64,000 nt of DNA from Clarireedia homoeocarpa (lineage: Eukaryota > Ascomycota > Leotiomycetes > Helotiales > Rutstroemiaceae): assembly GCA_001465935.1 (NCBI GenBank), contig LNKV01000025.1, forward strand, positions 701,609 to 765,608, in the 5' to 3' direction. Shown here in pieces: positions 48,723 through 60,032 of the stretch (its first letter is position 1; each line of letters opens with the position of its first letter). The notes below the pieces were generated by a model. The model saw only the letters and a list, made by a program, of their open reading frames with translations, searched no databases and had not been told where the DNA came from. The position numbers were made by a program, and so were the translations under genes.

Positions 48723-50483
48723 TTACCCCCCTTTTCCTCCAAACAAATCATTCCAAAACTCCCTAAACCCATACAACGGCCTCTTCGAATCATAAACTGT
48801 AACACTGTCCCTCCCAAACCTCTCCATAATACCGCCCTCACGATGTCCAATCTTCTCTACCAGCTCCTTCGCCGGCCTCGTGGCTCTTTCCTTGATTTCA
48901 ACCGCTAACAGCGGCGCCACATCTGCATAACACGATTTAAGCTCGCGTTCTAGGGAGAAATACGGTTTTTTCGCGAGGTCGGGCGCCATCAGGTTATAGG
49001 AGCGCGTTTTGCTGTTGAGGTCGCTGATGGCGAGATGTAGGTACGATTGTTCGGCTGCTTCCCAGGAGGGGATGCGGAAGGGAGGGGGAAGGGGTGTCGG
49101 TGGAGGCTGTGCAGGCACGGCGGTTTCAGCTTCGACGGTTTCAGCTTCGGCAATTTTCACACGGGTGTCTTTCGTCTCTAGGGATACTTCAACAACTGGG
49201 GTAGTGCTGTTTAAAGATGGAGATGGTGCTTCTTGAGTGATCCGAACCATAACTGCATCATCTGTAACATTCGTAGGAACAGCAATTTGCTCTACTGCTC
49301 GTCTCTTAGGGTTATAGATGGCTTCAGATTGAGCATATCTCTCTGCAGTTTGCATCTGTTCTTGCAGAGTACCACCTCGACTAGCAATTGTCCTTGCGGC
49401 ATGACGTTTCCAGTCATTCCGTAACCGGGCTCTGAAGACATTCGCAGCCTTCACAAGCTCTTGCTGTTTTTCTATCCAAGGTGGAACAATGTCCTGCCGT
49501 TGAATCATTTTGTTCATGATATATTCTGTGGTGTCGATGAATGGGTTGTCGGCTCTAGTATCTCGTTCAATCGCTTTGCCTCGAGGAATATTCTACATAC
49601 AACTGTCAGTAAACAGCTACACAAGAGCGTTCATGAAGTAGAGACTCACCTTAAATTGGCCCCTAGCGATGGCATCCTCAATCCTCTCATTCGCCAAAGC
49701 AGCCAAACCTCGAATCGAGTTAGGCATAGCTCTTGCACCTGGTGTGAACCTCTCCTTCAACTCCCTCCTCATCTCTTCCCTCTCCTTCTCGCTCATACTC
49801 GTATCTTTCGAGATGGCGTACACCGAAGTTTTATCCCTCGCATTCGCCAACCTCTGTCCAGGCCTCTGCTTAACTTGTTTATTCAATCTCAAATCCACTA
49901 CTGGCGATGGAATCTTCCCCGGACCTCTCAACCCGGGTTTCAGAGGCTTCCTCGCGTCATCTAACATGCGCAGAACTGCATCTTCCGTACTCTCTGTTCC
50001 CGACCACACCTGTCCTGTGGCAATGTCTCGAGACCCGCGCCCGATCTTCGACGTAAGACTTGCTTCCGCAAACGCCGATGCATTTTCCGACCTGAATTTG
50101 GCGGCTTCGACTCTTTCTAATAACCTTGCTTTCAGTTCTTCAGAAAAGCCAGCTTCCTCCACAGCTTTGCGACCAGCTCGCCCTCCTTCAAACAGAGCAT
50201 CCTCAGTGGCTTCCGAGAGTCGTCTTGACATTGCTCCTTGCTCCTTCTGCGCTGGCTTATCTGCACTGTTTCCTTTCGATGCTTGATTCAAAATTTGTGC
50301 TTCAATTGAGGAAGCATCCTCCGATTCTGCTGCCGTCTTCCCGTCATTTTCTCTCCCAAGTGGCGATAGACGTGAAAATCGTCGAGCGTTAGCTTTGTTG
50401 ACAATTAAAATCGCATTGCGCTGTCGTAAGGCCTGCAGACAGCGCGCACATGTAAATGGTGTCTGTAATACTATCCCAGGCAT
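48723..50483 (-). CDS. DUF1992 (DNAJC28-like) protein, probably mitochondrial
   Basis: Two exons, 50483-49650 and 49592-48723, encode 567 residues. The start at 50483 gives MPGIVLQTPFTCARC, an N-terminus rich in Arg/Ala/Leu without acids, fitting a mitochondrial presequence. A longer frame to 50612 exists but its extra 43 residues look unrelated. The conserved DUF1992 core is GLAALANERIEDAIARGQFK joined across the intron to NIPRGKAIERD and DTTEYIMNKMIQRQ. This core also occurs in human DNAJC28 and bacterial YhdN-like proteins; no J domain is seen here. A second conserved block, PSWEAAEQSYLHLAISDLN, lies near the C-terminus, followed by YGFREFWNDLF. Molecular function is not known; a co-chaperone or organelle role is inference. 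Confidence 0.8.
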
Positions 50484-50826
50484 ATAGAATACAGCGAGAG
50501 CAAATCTGGCCGAACTATTGTCGGAATCGACTTCATGATGGAACAAAACGTCAAGAACATTGTCAGCTACCCCTGTCAATTTTAGCCTCTTCGGCGATAA
50601 GATAGGTTCCACCGAGGGGTAGAAAATTCATAACGGAATTCACGTGCTTATTGTAAAGAAGAGAAGGAAGATGGATTGAATGAGGCTCTTATTTGCCAAT
50701 TGTAATATTTTTAGTGAATGATGCTAATGAATGTAACGAGAGTTTCAAATAGAGGACTACAGGAGGTATGCATCTAGCCTTACGTGTCCCTGTCCACAAT
50801 TCTTCAAACCAGACCCCTCTTCCATC
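50484..50826. other. short intergenic spacer
   Basis: About 340 bp between two minus-strand genes: promoter and leader of the DUF1992 gene and 3' UTR of the secreted-protein gene. Part may be transcribed leader. No other signal seen. Confidence 0.6.
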
Positions 50827-51501
50827 TTAGAACCTCCCATCAATCTCATCACAATCACCCCACCCCTCCACAACCCAGACTAAATCATCCCTCTCCCTCA
50901 AGTCCGACCAATCATCTCCCAGACCCAACTTCCACATCCTCTTAACCCCCTCCTCACAAGTACCCAACCCTTCATTCTCTCCATTGTTCCTCTCACAGCC
51001 TTGTGCATGCATAACCCATGGTTCTCCGACTTCCATCTCCACTACCCCAACCTTCTTATTCTTCTTATGGCATCCCTTCTTTTTCTTTTGTGTTGGGTCA
51101 ACTAGTGGGAAGTAGATCCAGAACCGCTCATCGTCGTTGCACGAACCGCAATTACTGCTGAAGTCGTAGACCCAGCCGAAATCCTCAATTGGAACAGGAT
51201 GGAGTGCGACGAGGGGTGAATCATCGGTATGCGGACAGACGCCAGGGAGGGAAGCGGTTGCGTGCGGGAGAAGAGAGTCGGGGTCTAAAGGGGATAGGAA
51301 GTTGACCGAGTAAGCAACACATTGCTGTTCTTCTAGCTCTTCAATGAGAGACTCCAGCGAAGAAGGATCTTCGTTAGGAAGGGATTGTTGTGGTTCTTCA
51401 AGAGCAATGGAGACATCGCCAAGGGGTGCCTGCTCGTCAGCTGTAGGCAGAGCAGTGATGGAGGAGATGAGGGTAGCAAGGTACAGGACTGAGAGATGCA
51501 T
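50827..51501 (-). CDS. small secreted cysteine-containing protein, unknown
   Basis: Single-exon gene for 224 residues, not recognised. The N-terminus MHLSVLYLATLISSITALP is a good signal peptide with a likely cleavage after residue 18 (TALP). The mature protein has eight cysteines, including an NCGSC motif, enough for four disulphides. It also has an acidic first third, a lysine cluster (KKKKKGCHKKNKK) in the middle and a Trp/Asp-rich end. It has no membrane anchor. Size, secretion signal and even cysteine number fit an extracellular protein or candidate effector, but no known fold is evident. Base composition changes from C-rich to G-rich along the coding strand. Confidence 0.62.
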   Translation of the reverse strand: MHLSVLYLATLISSITALPTADEQAPLGDVSIALEEPQQSLPNEDPSSLESLIEELEEQQCVAYSVNFLSPLDPDSLLPHATASLPGVCPHTDDSPLVALHPVPIEDFGWVYDFSSNCGSCNDDERFWIYFPLVDPTQKKKKGCHKKNKKVGVVEMEVGEPWVMHAQGCERNNGENEGLGTCEEGVKRMWKLGLGDDWSDLRERDDLVWVVEGWGDCDEIDGRF

Positions 51502-52913
51502 TTTCGTGGAGGAATATGTATGTGATTGTAGAGAAGTGAAAAGTAAAAGAAGAGAGAAAGGAAAAGACTTTTACTTAGTCGGCACAAAAAGAAGAAGAAA
51601 AGGAAATGTTAGATGACTAAATAGAGGAACATGCGTACATAAGTACTCTAACACTGTTACAAACTGTGCCCATAGCCACCTCAGCCCAGCTTGAGGGCCT
51701 TCGCAACGACCGTGATGCTTACGAGATAGCGCTGAAGAGAGTAACTTTACCTGTTAATCTCAAGCAAGCGCTAAGATTGTAGCCGCCGCGGGCGCTTGAG
51801 GATTATTCCGTGCTGCGGTAGAGTTGGTTTGCATCCGAAGAGAAACGCCGCCATCACTTATTGCATAATAGAATCGCATCGATGAAAGAAATGATCCTTT
51901 GTTATCAAAAATTCAAAGTAAATTACACATCATCAAGCGATGAGCTATAGGAATGCCCATCGAGGGTGAGGCGAATCGCCTTGTTGGCCGACCAAGTGAA
52001 GGTCCATGAAGGTCACAAACGAGGTCGAGGTCGGCAGTGCGCTTGGCTAGTTGGAATGATAACAGAATCGAAGCGATAAATTGTAAAACGCCTAGACAGC
52101 CATACTACGACCCAAACTGGTGTCTTGTAAAACAAGCGATATCTCTATGGGGCAATGAAACCCAATTGAGGATTGCTTTTTTAGATACTTTCTTCCAAAC
52201 CGCCATACTTGAATGAAAGCTGCTTGTCCGAAGAACTAGCGGGCTAGGTCTCAAACGGCGACCTAAGAGCTCTGTTGCCCAAGGGATACTTCGAAATTCT
52301 TGTATATAGATTCAACACAATGTAAATATTCAACACCGAAAAGTCCTTCGCATAGCGTAGTCAATTGAGATTGATTTGCGTAAGGGTGGCTCTGACTTGA
52401 ATTATATCATGGCATGACTTGGGCCACCCCGAAAGGAACAGTGAAATTAAAAGAAAATGTAGACCATAAATATATGGACCATTACATCCACCTCGATCCC
52501 CAGAAGAGAACCAAAAAGATGCCACGGTGAGTAATCGGTCAAAAGTAAGTAGATCAATCTCCTTGCACTTAAATAGGTCATATACCATGGAATATTGATA
52601 TAAGCCTGCGTATGGCAAGTACATTCCCAAATCATTTCCGCGTGATGAACGTAATGAAAACGACCTACCTCCAAACTCAGAATGCTATCCTGGCCATCAC
52701 CAGTTGTAGAATTAACATTTCCGTACATACATAGTAACTTACTATACATAACCCAACTCGCTGTGCCACGTCATCATTGCATACCAACCCTTGCTCTTCA
52801 CATTCCATCGGAAACCTCGAGTAATGTCGTGCATCCATTCATCCAGTGCATTCAACGTCTCGCATAATATCGTACACCCGTCAAGTTATCATCTGTGCCA
52901 TGAAGCCCCAAGT
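51502..52913. other. 1.4 kb intergenic region
   Basis: Promoter side of the secreted-protein gene and 3' side of the acidic-protein gene. Mixed sequence, with no open frame that I can support and no repeat. Confidence 0.55.
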
Positions 52914-53562
52914 TTACGCCTTATTCCCTCCTTCTATTCCTTGCATCTCTGCGTGTTGAATTTCAACCAATTCACCATCGCCTTCTCCGTCGTCTCCAGT
53001 ATGGGTATCCTTTCCTTTCTCATTCTCCTCCCCCAACTCTTCTACCATGCCAACATGAACCACGCCCTCCTCACCGTCCACATCGTCGTCATCCTCCAGA
53101 CTTGTTCTCCTCTTCGCTTCTCTAGTAGCACTCACTCCAATCGCATCGCCGTCCACGAAATTGTCGTCAAACCCTCTTTCAAAATCGCCTCGGCCATACT
53201 CCTCATCGCTGCTGTTCCCATCTTCATCGTCATCTTCACCTTCAACCTTGAAAGGATTGATGCCCCTCTCCTCCTTCTCCTCTTCTTTATCCCCATTCAG
53301 CTTTTGCTTACTGTGTAGTGCCAATCTAGCAGCTAGCTGCCTCCTGGCGCGACTAGGCGGAATGTTGAGTGGTGGAGGGGGTGGCGGCGGAGCTGACGGA
53401 GGTGAAAGATCCGATGTAGATGTTGTGGTTGAGGGTGTACTTATATAGCGGGAGAACTAATTTGTCACAACGTTAGCAAGGATGTCTATTAGTATCTGAA
53501 TCTAATGTACGCCAAATTAAAAAAGGTAAATATTATACAGAAGCGAAGCGGATAAATAACAT
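52914..53562 (-). CDS. short acidic protein, unknown
   Basis: Tentative. The main exon 53456-52914 begins after an acceptor (AATTAG) and reads FSRYISTPSTTT, a poly-Pro stretch, then PPSRARRQLAARLALHSKQK, then a long Asp/Glu/Gly-rich tail. No ATG opens this exon upstream of residue Leu near 53324, where a shorter start would be non-ATG, so a tiny first exon is proposed at 53562-53539 (eight codons, MLFIRFAS) with donor GTATAA. The total is 188 residues. The basic RARRQLAARLALH segment next to poly-Pro looks like the conserved core. Function unknown. The opposite strand is open too, as expected for GAN-rich coding, and is taken as a shadow. Confidence 0.45.
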
Positions 53563-53954
53563 TTAGATGGTAGTTCAGATGACAGTGGAGCGCTAGCCCA
53601 GCCACTAGGGAGACAAGCTCGAAACTAGACTGCATGCAGTATTATCATGAAAACACCTGATCGACATCACAACCACCCCAGCTCAAAAGAAATCAATATG
53701 CGAGCTTGAATTCAGTCTCTTTCTCTTTTTATGTGTCGAGAGAGACTCCAACATTAGCCCTAATTCAATGCCAACATAATAGATGACATCTAGTTTCGGG
53801 AGGCTAGAGACAAGAAGCCTCAAGAATCTAAAAACGCCATTTGCCATGTTGATATGAATATAGGGTTCCAATGCCAGAAAATCCGTAATGTACAAGAAGG
53901 AGGAGCAAAAAAACAAGATCGATATGACATTCTGACGTTTATTGAAAACTAGAT
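53563..53954. other. short intergenic spacer
   Basis: About 390 bp between two minus-strand genes, holding the 3' UTR of the SAPS gene and the presumed promoter of the acidic-protein gene. Nothing else seen. Confidence 0.55.
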
Positions 53955-56900
53955 TCAACCACGATCGACATTCTCGCCTTTATCGGGGGGGAATAAAGGT
54001 GGGTCGCGATCGAGCTGTTCCAAATATTCATAATCGACATCTAGTTCATCGTCGAACTTATCAAGATTGGGGGCTGACGGAGGAACAGATTGACCCACTT
54101 CAGCCGCAGTACCACTACTATTATTCTTCCCTTCCTCGTCGTTATCTTCGTCCATTTCGTCGTCTTCTTCGTCGCTAGAGCTTCCAAAGCCACTGAGTAA
54201 TGTGCCTCCAGCGATGAAATTAGTGCCACTGCCACTGCCACTGCCATTGCCATTGTTGCCATTTGCTAGGTCAATGCTGTCAAGAGCCGTTGAGCCATTG
54301 AGACCTGCTTCAGCTAGCGCGGATGATGCGTTACCGAAGTTGTTGGCTGCGTTCACTGCATTCATTACAGCTTGTCGTGGGCCGACGGCCATGTCCGGCC
54401 TGACACCTCCAAGGATAGCATTGTCGCGTTCTCGGGTTTCAGCCAAGGTGACCTCAACATATGTAACCCAATCACCGTTCATGACCCTTTGGAACACAGA
54501 GTCCGATAGAAGCTCCGGGGGATGTCGTTCTGTAAATTTGACAACTTCTTCGGCAATCAATGTCAGATGACCCATGTAGCCAAGGCGCATCTTATTCTTC
54601 TCTTGTGCCTCATCGCTCTTTTTTTGACCATCGACAATGCGCATTGTGATATCTCCTGTTTCAAAAAGGTCAATCGCAAGCGATCGGTTGAAACCACGGT
54701 CCATGGGTCCATTAAATACTTGTTGTACAACATCGTAGACAACATTATGTAGGAAGTTGTTCCAAGGAAATCGAAAGAAGAAATCCTATTTCTGTTAGAT
54801 TGTGTATCAACCTGTAGGTGTCCCGAATACTTACTAAAATAGTTGGCACAACCTTGTGTTCAACGAACTGCATTTTGAGATAGTCGCCGACGACAGGAGC
54901 GCCCGAAGCTTCTATAGTGGAGTCTGGGTGATGTTCTTCGGTGTTGCCCATCATAATTGAATGGGAGCTGTCGCCAGCATCCCCCATAGTGGTGTCAACG
55001 CTCTCCATAGTCACATTGTTGCCAACTTGAAGAGCATCCGATACAGCGACGTTTTCTGAGGCAGGCCCGCTTTTCTTGGAGAAGAGAGGAGCCGGAGTAT
55101 CTTCGGGAAGAGGTACTACTTCTAGTGGCTCGATATGAGTGAGATCTTGAGCACTCTCTGCACTTTCAGATTTTTCGGAGCCCAGCTCGGGGTTGGAATG
55201 AGGGGGATCAGTAGAATTATCCGATGTCGGAGTACGCTTGTGAGAATCGTCAGAGGAAGTCTCGTGTTCATCATAAGCGTTGGCATCAACAGATGGTGGC
55301 GGAGAAGTCATTGTAGTGTCCTCTTCGCTGAAACCAAGAGAGCCGACTTGCTGCGAAAGCTCCTTGGTGGGCGAAAGTGGAAGTACCGTCATTTCGGGGT
55401 CCGGGAACTGTTCATCTGTGGGTTGAAGCCTTGGTGAGCTTAAAGGTTCGTCAACGAATTCTTCATCATCTTTATCGAGGAAAGAAACTGGTGGCTGTGA
55501 AGAATTTAGGAGACTCTCGTCCGCTTCATGTTTCTCATCAAAATCGTCCTTGGGATCGTCACCCAGATCAGCAGAATGCGTCACTTCCTCAAATCCATCA
55601 TCATCCGAAGCATTCTGGACCTCCAATTTTCTGGATCCATCTGGCGAGCCGAGTCTTGTTTGAGTTGAAGATTTCATTGTAAGGTCGTCCTCAGATGCCA
55701 ACCCTGTAGGAGAAGGATCTAAATGTCCCTCGGCCTTTAGCCGTTCTCGCTCCAAGTCCCTAGCCTTTACGAACTCTTCACTACCGACCTCGTTCAACAG
55801 GCCCATGTTACTGCAGTGGAGGAGCTCAGCCATCAACTCACAAGTTTTGAATCGGTCGAATCCAAGAGGTTCTATCTTTCCGCCGAAGGCCGCATTTAGT
55901 TCTTTCCTTTGAATTGTTACAGGACCATCGCCACCGCCAACGGTGTGGTTGGGACTTAAAATAAGATCCATGAAATCCGGCACATGCTGCGCAAACATGC
56001 GCAAAAGTGTACCCAGATATATGGGGTCGCGGCTCGATGGCACTGCAGTTGCATCTGTGCCAACCTCTGGGTCGTAATCAGAGTTGTTCTTTCGAATAAC
56101 CTCGATGACAATGCCAACTCCAACAGTCAAGGGATTCCCGCCCTTCAGCATATCAGATATCAGTTTCTCAATGCAAGGTTGTGAGACGAGTTGTCTTGTA
56201 AGCTCATTTGGACCTATGCAAGATGCCTCGTTTTGTGACGCATTCGCTGAGATGGTGATAATTGCTTTCAGGAAATCCCCCGCCGAAGTTTGCGTCGCCC
56301 AACTGTGTTCAGAAGATAGGAAGGAAAGTAGGATGGGCATTAAATCTTGCGAATGAAGCCACTGCGTTCCAAGTTAGCGATTTGATCAAAATCTTGAGAT
56401 GAAACTGCCCTACATCAACAATCCCTTGCCCTCCTTCCGCCTTCTCTAGACTAATGATTTTCAGAAGTAAATCCATTATCATAGGAGAATCGACATGTTG
56501 AAGGATACTGCGGACAGCTCCATTAATTGATTTAAACAAATCAAGCATTTCTTCCGTCTTCCTATCAAGAAGCGCCTCATTGACCTTTGTAAAATAGCTA
56601 GCCTGAAGAGGATCCAGGGGAGCCGGAAGGTTCAAGAACTCCCAGAATTTTCGCAATAGAGGTTGGTTCTCCATAAGAGCTTCACAAATTGACCAGTTAT
56701 CCGAGGACAGGATCTCAGCCGCAACATATGCATAGCGATTTCGTTTCTTCTCCCTTTCTCCGTCATCTTCGTCGTTGGATGTACGAGATATCGAAATGCG
56801 TCTTCCTTTGCCCTTTGCTTCGGGTGAATCTGGGTCCTCTTTCGAAGCCTCGGGATTTTGTGATGCGATCGTCTCTATTTTGGGGGCCACAACATATTCT

Positions 56901-57076
56901 AGCAATCTCTCCAAGATCTTGTCGTCTCGCAGATATTCGATCAGCTTCGCATTATGTGACTTGAGTTCTTGGATGAGGTCGCTCTCATCCAATAACTCTT
57001 CCAGAGTAACATTCTCTTTATCGAGAATAGTATCGATGGTAGAAATATTGGCGTACCCGCCGAACCGCCAAAACAT
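53955..57076 (-). CDS. SIT4-associated protein (SAPS family)
   Basis: Regulatory subunit of the PP6/Sit4-type serine/threonine phosphatase, 1006 residues, comparable to yeast Sap185/Sap190. Three exons: 57076-56414, 56361-54835, 54785-53955, with 52- and 49-nt GT-AG introns in phase 0. It begins MFWRFGGYANISTIDTILDK, the diagnostic SAPS start, and continues with LEELLDESDLIQELKSHN and LLEYVV. The helical repeat domain runs to about residue 400 and resumes at LQFVEHKVVPTIL through DFFFRFPWNNFLHNVVYDVV. A disordered acidic insert (about 430-640, rich in S, P, D and E) separates the two helical parts, as in other fungi. The C-terminus is very acidic, ending with PPLFPPDKGENVDRG. Expected roles are G1/S progression and TOR signalling. 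Confidence 0.93.
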
Positions 57077-58822
57077 GATGCCTTATGTAACAGCGCTTGT
57101 CTGCCACCGAGAACACGGCAGTAGATGAGAGTAAGAGTCCTTTTTGTAATGGCTCTGTATCTTGAGATGGGTCATGCGAGTAAGTCAAGTCGCTAAATTG
57201 AGAGCCGCTGATGTGATGTATTTCTTCCCCCACAAGAAAAGGGTAAAAATAGCAATGGTAACTGATTGTAAGTAATCTGCGCCCGCAAGGAAGGACTCAG
57301 GTTCTATGAGTTTGTATCGTGATTCGTGAGGATGCAATGATCGTGAATGAGACTATGATAGAAGATGAGAGGTCAGTGTTATTGCTTCTCGGTGGATAGG
57401 TAGTTTGGTGACTAGTCGGTGAATACTGCGTTGATTGGGCGCATCTTCAGCCCTGCGCGCAGGTCATGCATCACCGGGAACGATGAACGAGATGCTGGAA
57501 TAGGGCGGATTGAAACATACATAGGTAGGAAAAAGATGATGGCTATATCTCCATTGGTATTTGTTATTATACAGCGGGGTTGTTGTTGTTGGGTTGTGTC
57601 TTTCGAAATGTGCCAAAGCTTAGAGACTAAGGCAGGCGGTCGGCAGGAATCTCGAAGGGTCTTGTCTTGCGAGAAGATAAGGTCAACGTAAAGCATTAAA
57701 AACGGTAAGAGTCTTGGAGCATACGCACAGCTGTGCAGTTAGACAGTGCTGTTTACTTTCTGCGAACCATTCCCAGGTGTCCCGGAAGGATGAATTAGGG
57801 AGAGAAGAAAGACGAAATGGTCGAGAACCAAGGATTTGAAGTGAAAACGGGGTGGAATGGGGGGGTATCTCAAAATGTAGCAAACAAGAAAAAAGAATTT
57901 TTATAGAAGGAGAATGGGAGCTGCAATATTGTTCATGGGTGCGAATATCTTGAAATGGTGGGTTGGGTGGATGGTGGGGTTAGATAGCTCTTTGGATGCG
58001 GTTCTTTGCCCTCTTTTCTGCTGGAATTGGGCGAGAATTGTTGCTTCTTGCTTGTTGCGTGTTGCTTGTTGCTTGTTGCTTGTTGCTTGTTGCTTGTTGC
58101 TTGTTGCTTGTTGCTTGTTGCGTGTTGCTTGTTGCTTGTTGCTTCTTGCTTCTTGCTTGTTGCTTCTTGCTTCTCGGGTCTTGGTACGGGACGTGGTGCG
58201 TGAGCAAGCTTGGTGAGTGGGAGTTGGAGTGGGAGTGGATGGTGGGAGAGGAATACCGATCTGGGTGCGACTATGGCCTAATCTTTCTTTTACTAGTTCT
58301 TGTCCGAGCACTCCTCGAGGAGAAGCGCGGTTCACGATGTTTCAATGGGAGCTACTTCGTTCCGCAATTTGAGAGACCTTTTCCTCCTCGCCGTTTATGG
58401 ATAGAGATAGACAAAGTACGTGCGAATCTCCCACACGTTCCTTTCCTAAGGAACGTCTGTGATTACCATTAAGAAAAGCGTCCAGAACTGACAGCGTGTC
58501 CTGCATCACTGAATTCGCAAACTGAAGCATGAATTCGCAAGCGCCCGCATCCGAACCCCCACGTGATAATTCTCCATCAAGACAAATAAGCGAGAGTCCC
58601 CACTGCATGAACACCAGACCTTGAGCTCCCCCGCCTCGCCCGCCTGGATATCGCGGAGCCCAATGATGACAGCAGCTTGAGTAGTATCGCAATCTAGGAA
58701 ATTCGGTGCTCGAGCATACTCTCCCATCTTGCACAAGCATAATTAAATCGACGCATACGCACGCAACAAGGCTATCCAATAACCAAGAGAATCGCATCAC
58801 CCTAACTCAACTCTACGTCAAA
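57077..58822. other. divergent region between SAPS and Vps60 genes
   Basis: 1.7 kb holding both promoters. The main feature is the heptamer array at 58041-58173. Because seven is not a multiple of three, the array keeps several frames open, which produces spurious ORFs on both strands between about 57900 and 58470. No gene supported. Confidence 0.65.
58041..58173. repeat. TTGCTTG heptamer array, 19 units
   Basis: Nineteen uninterrupted 7-bp units, exactly in phase for 133 bp. Most are TTGCTTG, with eight perfect copies in a row at 58062-58117. Variants TTGCGTG (58055, 58118) and TTGCTTC occur, the latter clustered at both ends. Confidence 0.95.
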
Positions 58823-59623
58823 ATGAATCGATTATTCGGCGCAAAGTCGTCAACTCCAAAACCTACCCTCAACTCCGCCATTTCAAATGTGAGTAGCTCC
58901 ACCACCGACACTGTTTGTTCCAGCAGACTCTCTACCAAGCACGCATAGGTGCTTGCCCTGAGAGCCTATTCTCTTTACTCTGTTCCTCCAATCACCACTT
59001 ACATCTCACACCCTCTCTGCCCATCACTAACCTCTCCCCACCCCCAGGTCGACGAACGCATCTCCTCCATCGACGTCAAACTCGCCAGTATCAACGCAGA
59101 ACTAACCTCCTACCAACTCAAACTGAGCAAAATGCGCGACGGCCCCGGCAAAACCGCCATCAAATCCAAAGCCCTCAAAGTGCTCCAACGGCGCAAAATG
59201 TACGAATCGCAACGCGACCAGCTACAACAACAATCGTGGAACATGGAGCAAGCCGCAACCATGCAGGACAATCTCAAGAACGTGATGACGACGGTTGACG
59301 CGATGAAGACGACGAACAAGGCGCTGAAGAAACAGTACGGCAAGATTGATATCGATAAGATCGAGCGCATGCAGGACGAGATGGCGGATTTGATGGAGTT
59401 GGGAAATGAGATTAATGAGAGTATTAGTCGGAGTTATGATGTTCCGGAAGAGGTGGATGAGGCCGAGTTGGATGCGGAGCTGGAGGCGTTGGGGGAGGAG
59501 GCGGAGTTTGAGGGGATGAGTGGGCTGGGGGTTGGGGAGCCTAGTTTTATGGTTGATGAGGTGCCGAATTTTATTGATGAGCCACCAGCGAAAGTTGGGG
59601 AGGTCAAGGAGGCTGCTACTTGA
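58823..59623 (+). CDS. VPS60: ESCRT-III associated protein Vps60/CHMP5
   Basis: Snf7-family coiled-coil protein of endosomal sorting that binds Vta1 and helps regulate Vps4. 213 residues in two exons, 58823-58888 and 59048-59623, joined by a 159-nt GT-AG intron with a pyrimidine-rich end. The N-terminus MNRLFGAKSSTPKPTLNSAI followed by VDERISSIDVKLASINAEL is the Vps60 signature. The helix with ALKVLQRRKMYESQRDQL carries the conserved basic patch. The C-terminus is acidic with EAELDAELEALGEEAEF and VDEVPNFIDEPP, the region that carries the MIM-like motif. Slightly shorter than yeast Vps60 (229). The coding strand is C-rich until about 59270 and strongly G-rich afterwards. Confidence 0.93.
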
Positions 59624-60032
59624 GGTGGGGGTTGAATGCTTGGTGGAGGGGTGGACAAGAGAGCAGGAGATTGCCCAGAGGTCTTGACGCAGTTTGGTGT
59701 TTGCGTTATGGGAAAGCATGGAGGGTGGCGTTTGGAGCATTAGATTTACACATGTTATGAGGTTCATCATCCGTCAGCCAAGAGTTAGAGGTTTCCAGAT
59801 GTTGAAGTACTGGTATTAATCCCATACTCTCACTCTCACTCCATCCATCTTCATCCTCCTTTTGACGCCCAACAACATAATTTCACACAAAATACATAAT
59901 AACTTGTACATGGTATCTCTCCTTAACGCCCTATGTAACTCCATGGACAAAGCCATCTAACCCAACCAGGTATTTAACACCAAGCCAACCCAATCCACCC
60001 ATACCATTACCGCCTAGCGCCGTCCCAGTCCT
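59624..60032. other. convergent intergenic region
   Basis: About 400 bp between the stop codons of Vps60 (plus) and a Zn2Cys6 gene (minus). It contains both 3' UTRs and runs from G-rich to C-rich. No gene seen. Confidence 0.65.

Noticed and set aside
50484..50612. N-terminal extension of the DUF1992 protein
   Set aside because: The extra 43 residues are unlike the family, and the next Met gives a better mitochondrial presequence.
52791..53318. 175-codon plus-strand frame with apparent membrane segments
   Set aside because: Antisense of the Asp/Glu-rich minus-strand exon; GA-rich coding sequence always gives hydrophobic-looking open frames on the other strand.
58041..58173. CRISPR-like array
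   Set aside because: Units are contiguous 7-mers without spacers, and this is eukaryotic nuclear DNA.
57914..58472. Several overlapping frames on both strands rich in Leu/Val/Cys or Gln/Asn/Lys
   Set aside because: Generated by the 7-bp tandem array, which leaves several frames open.
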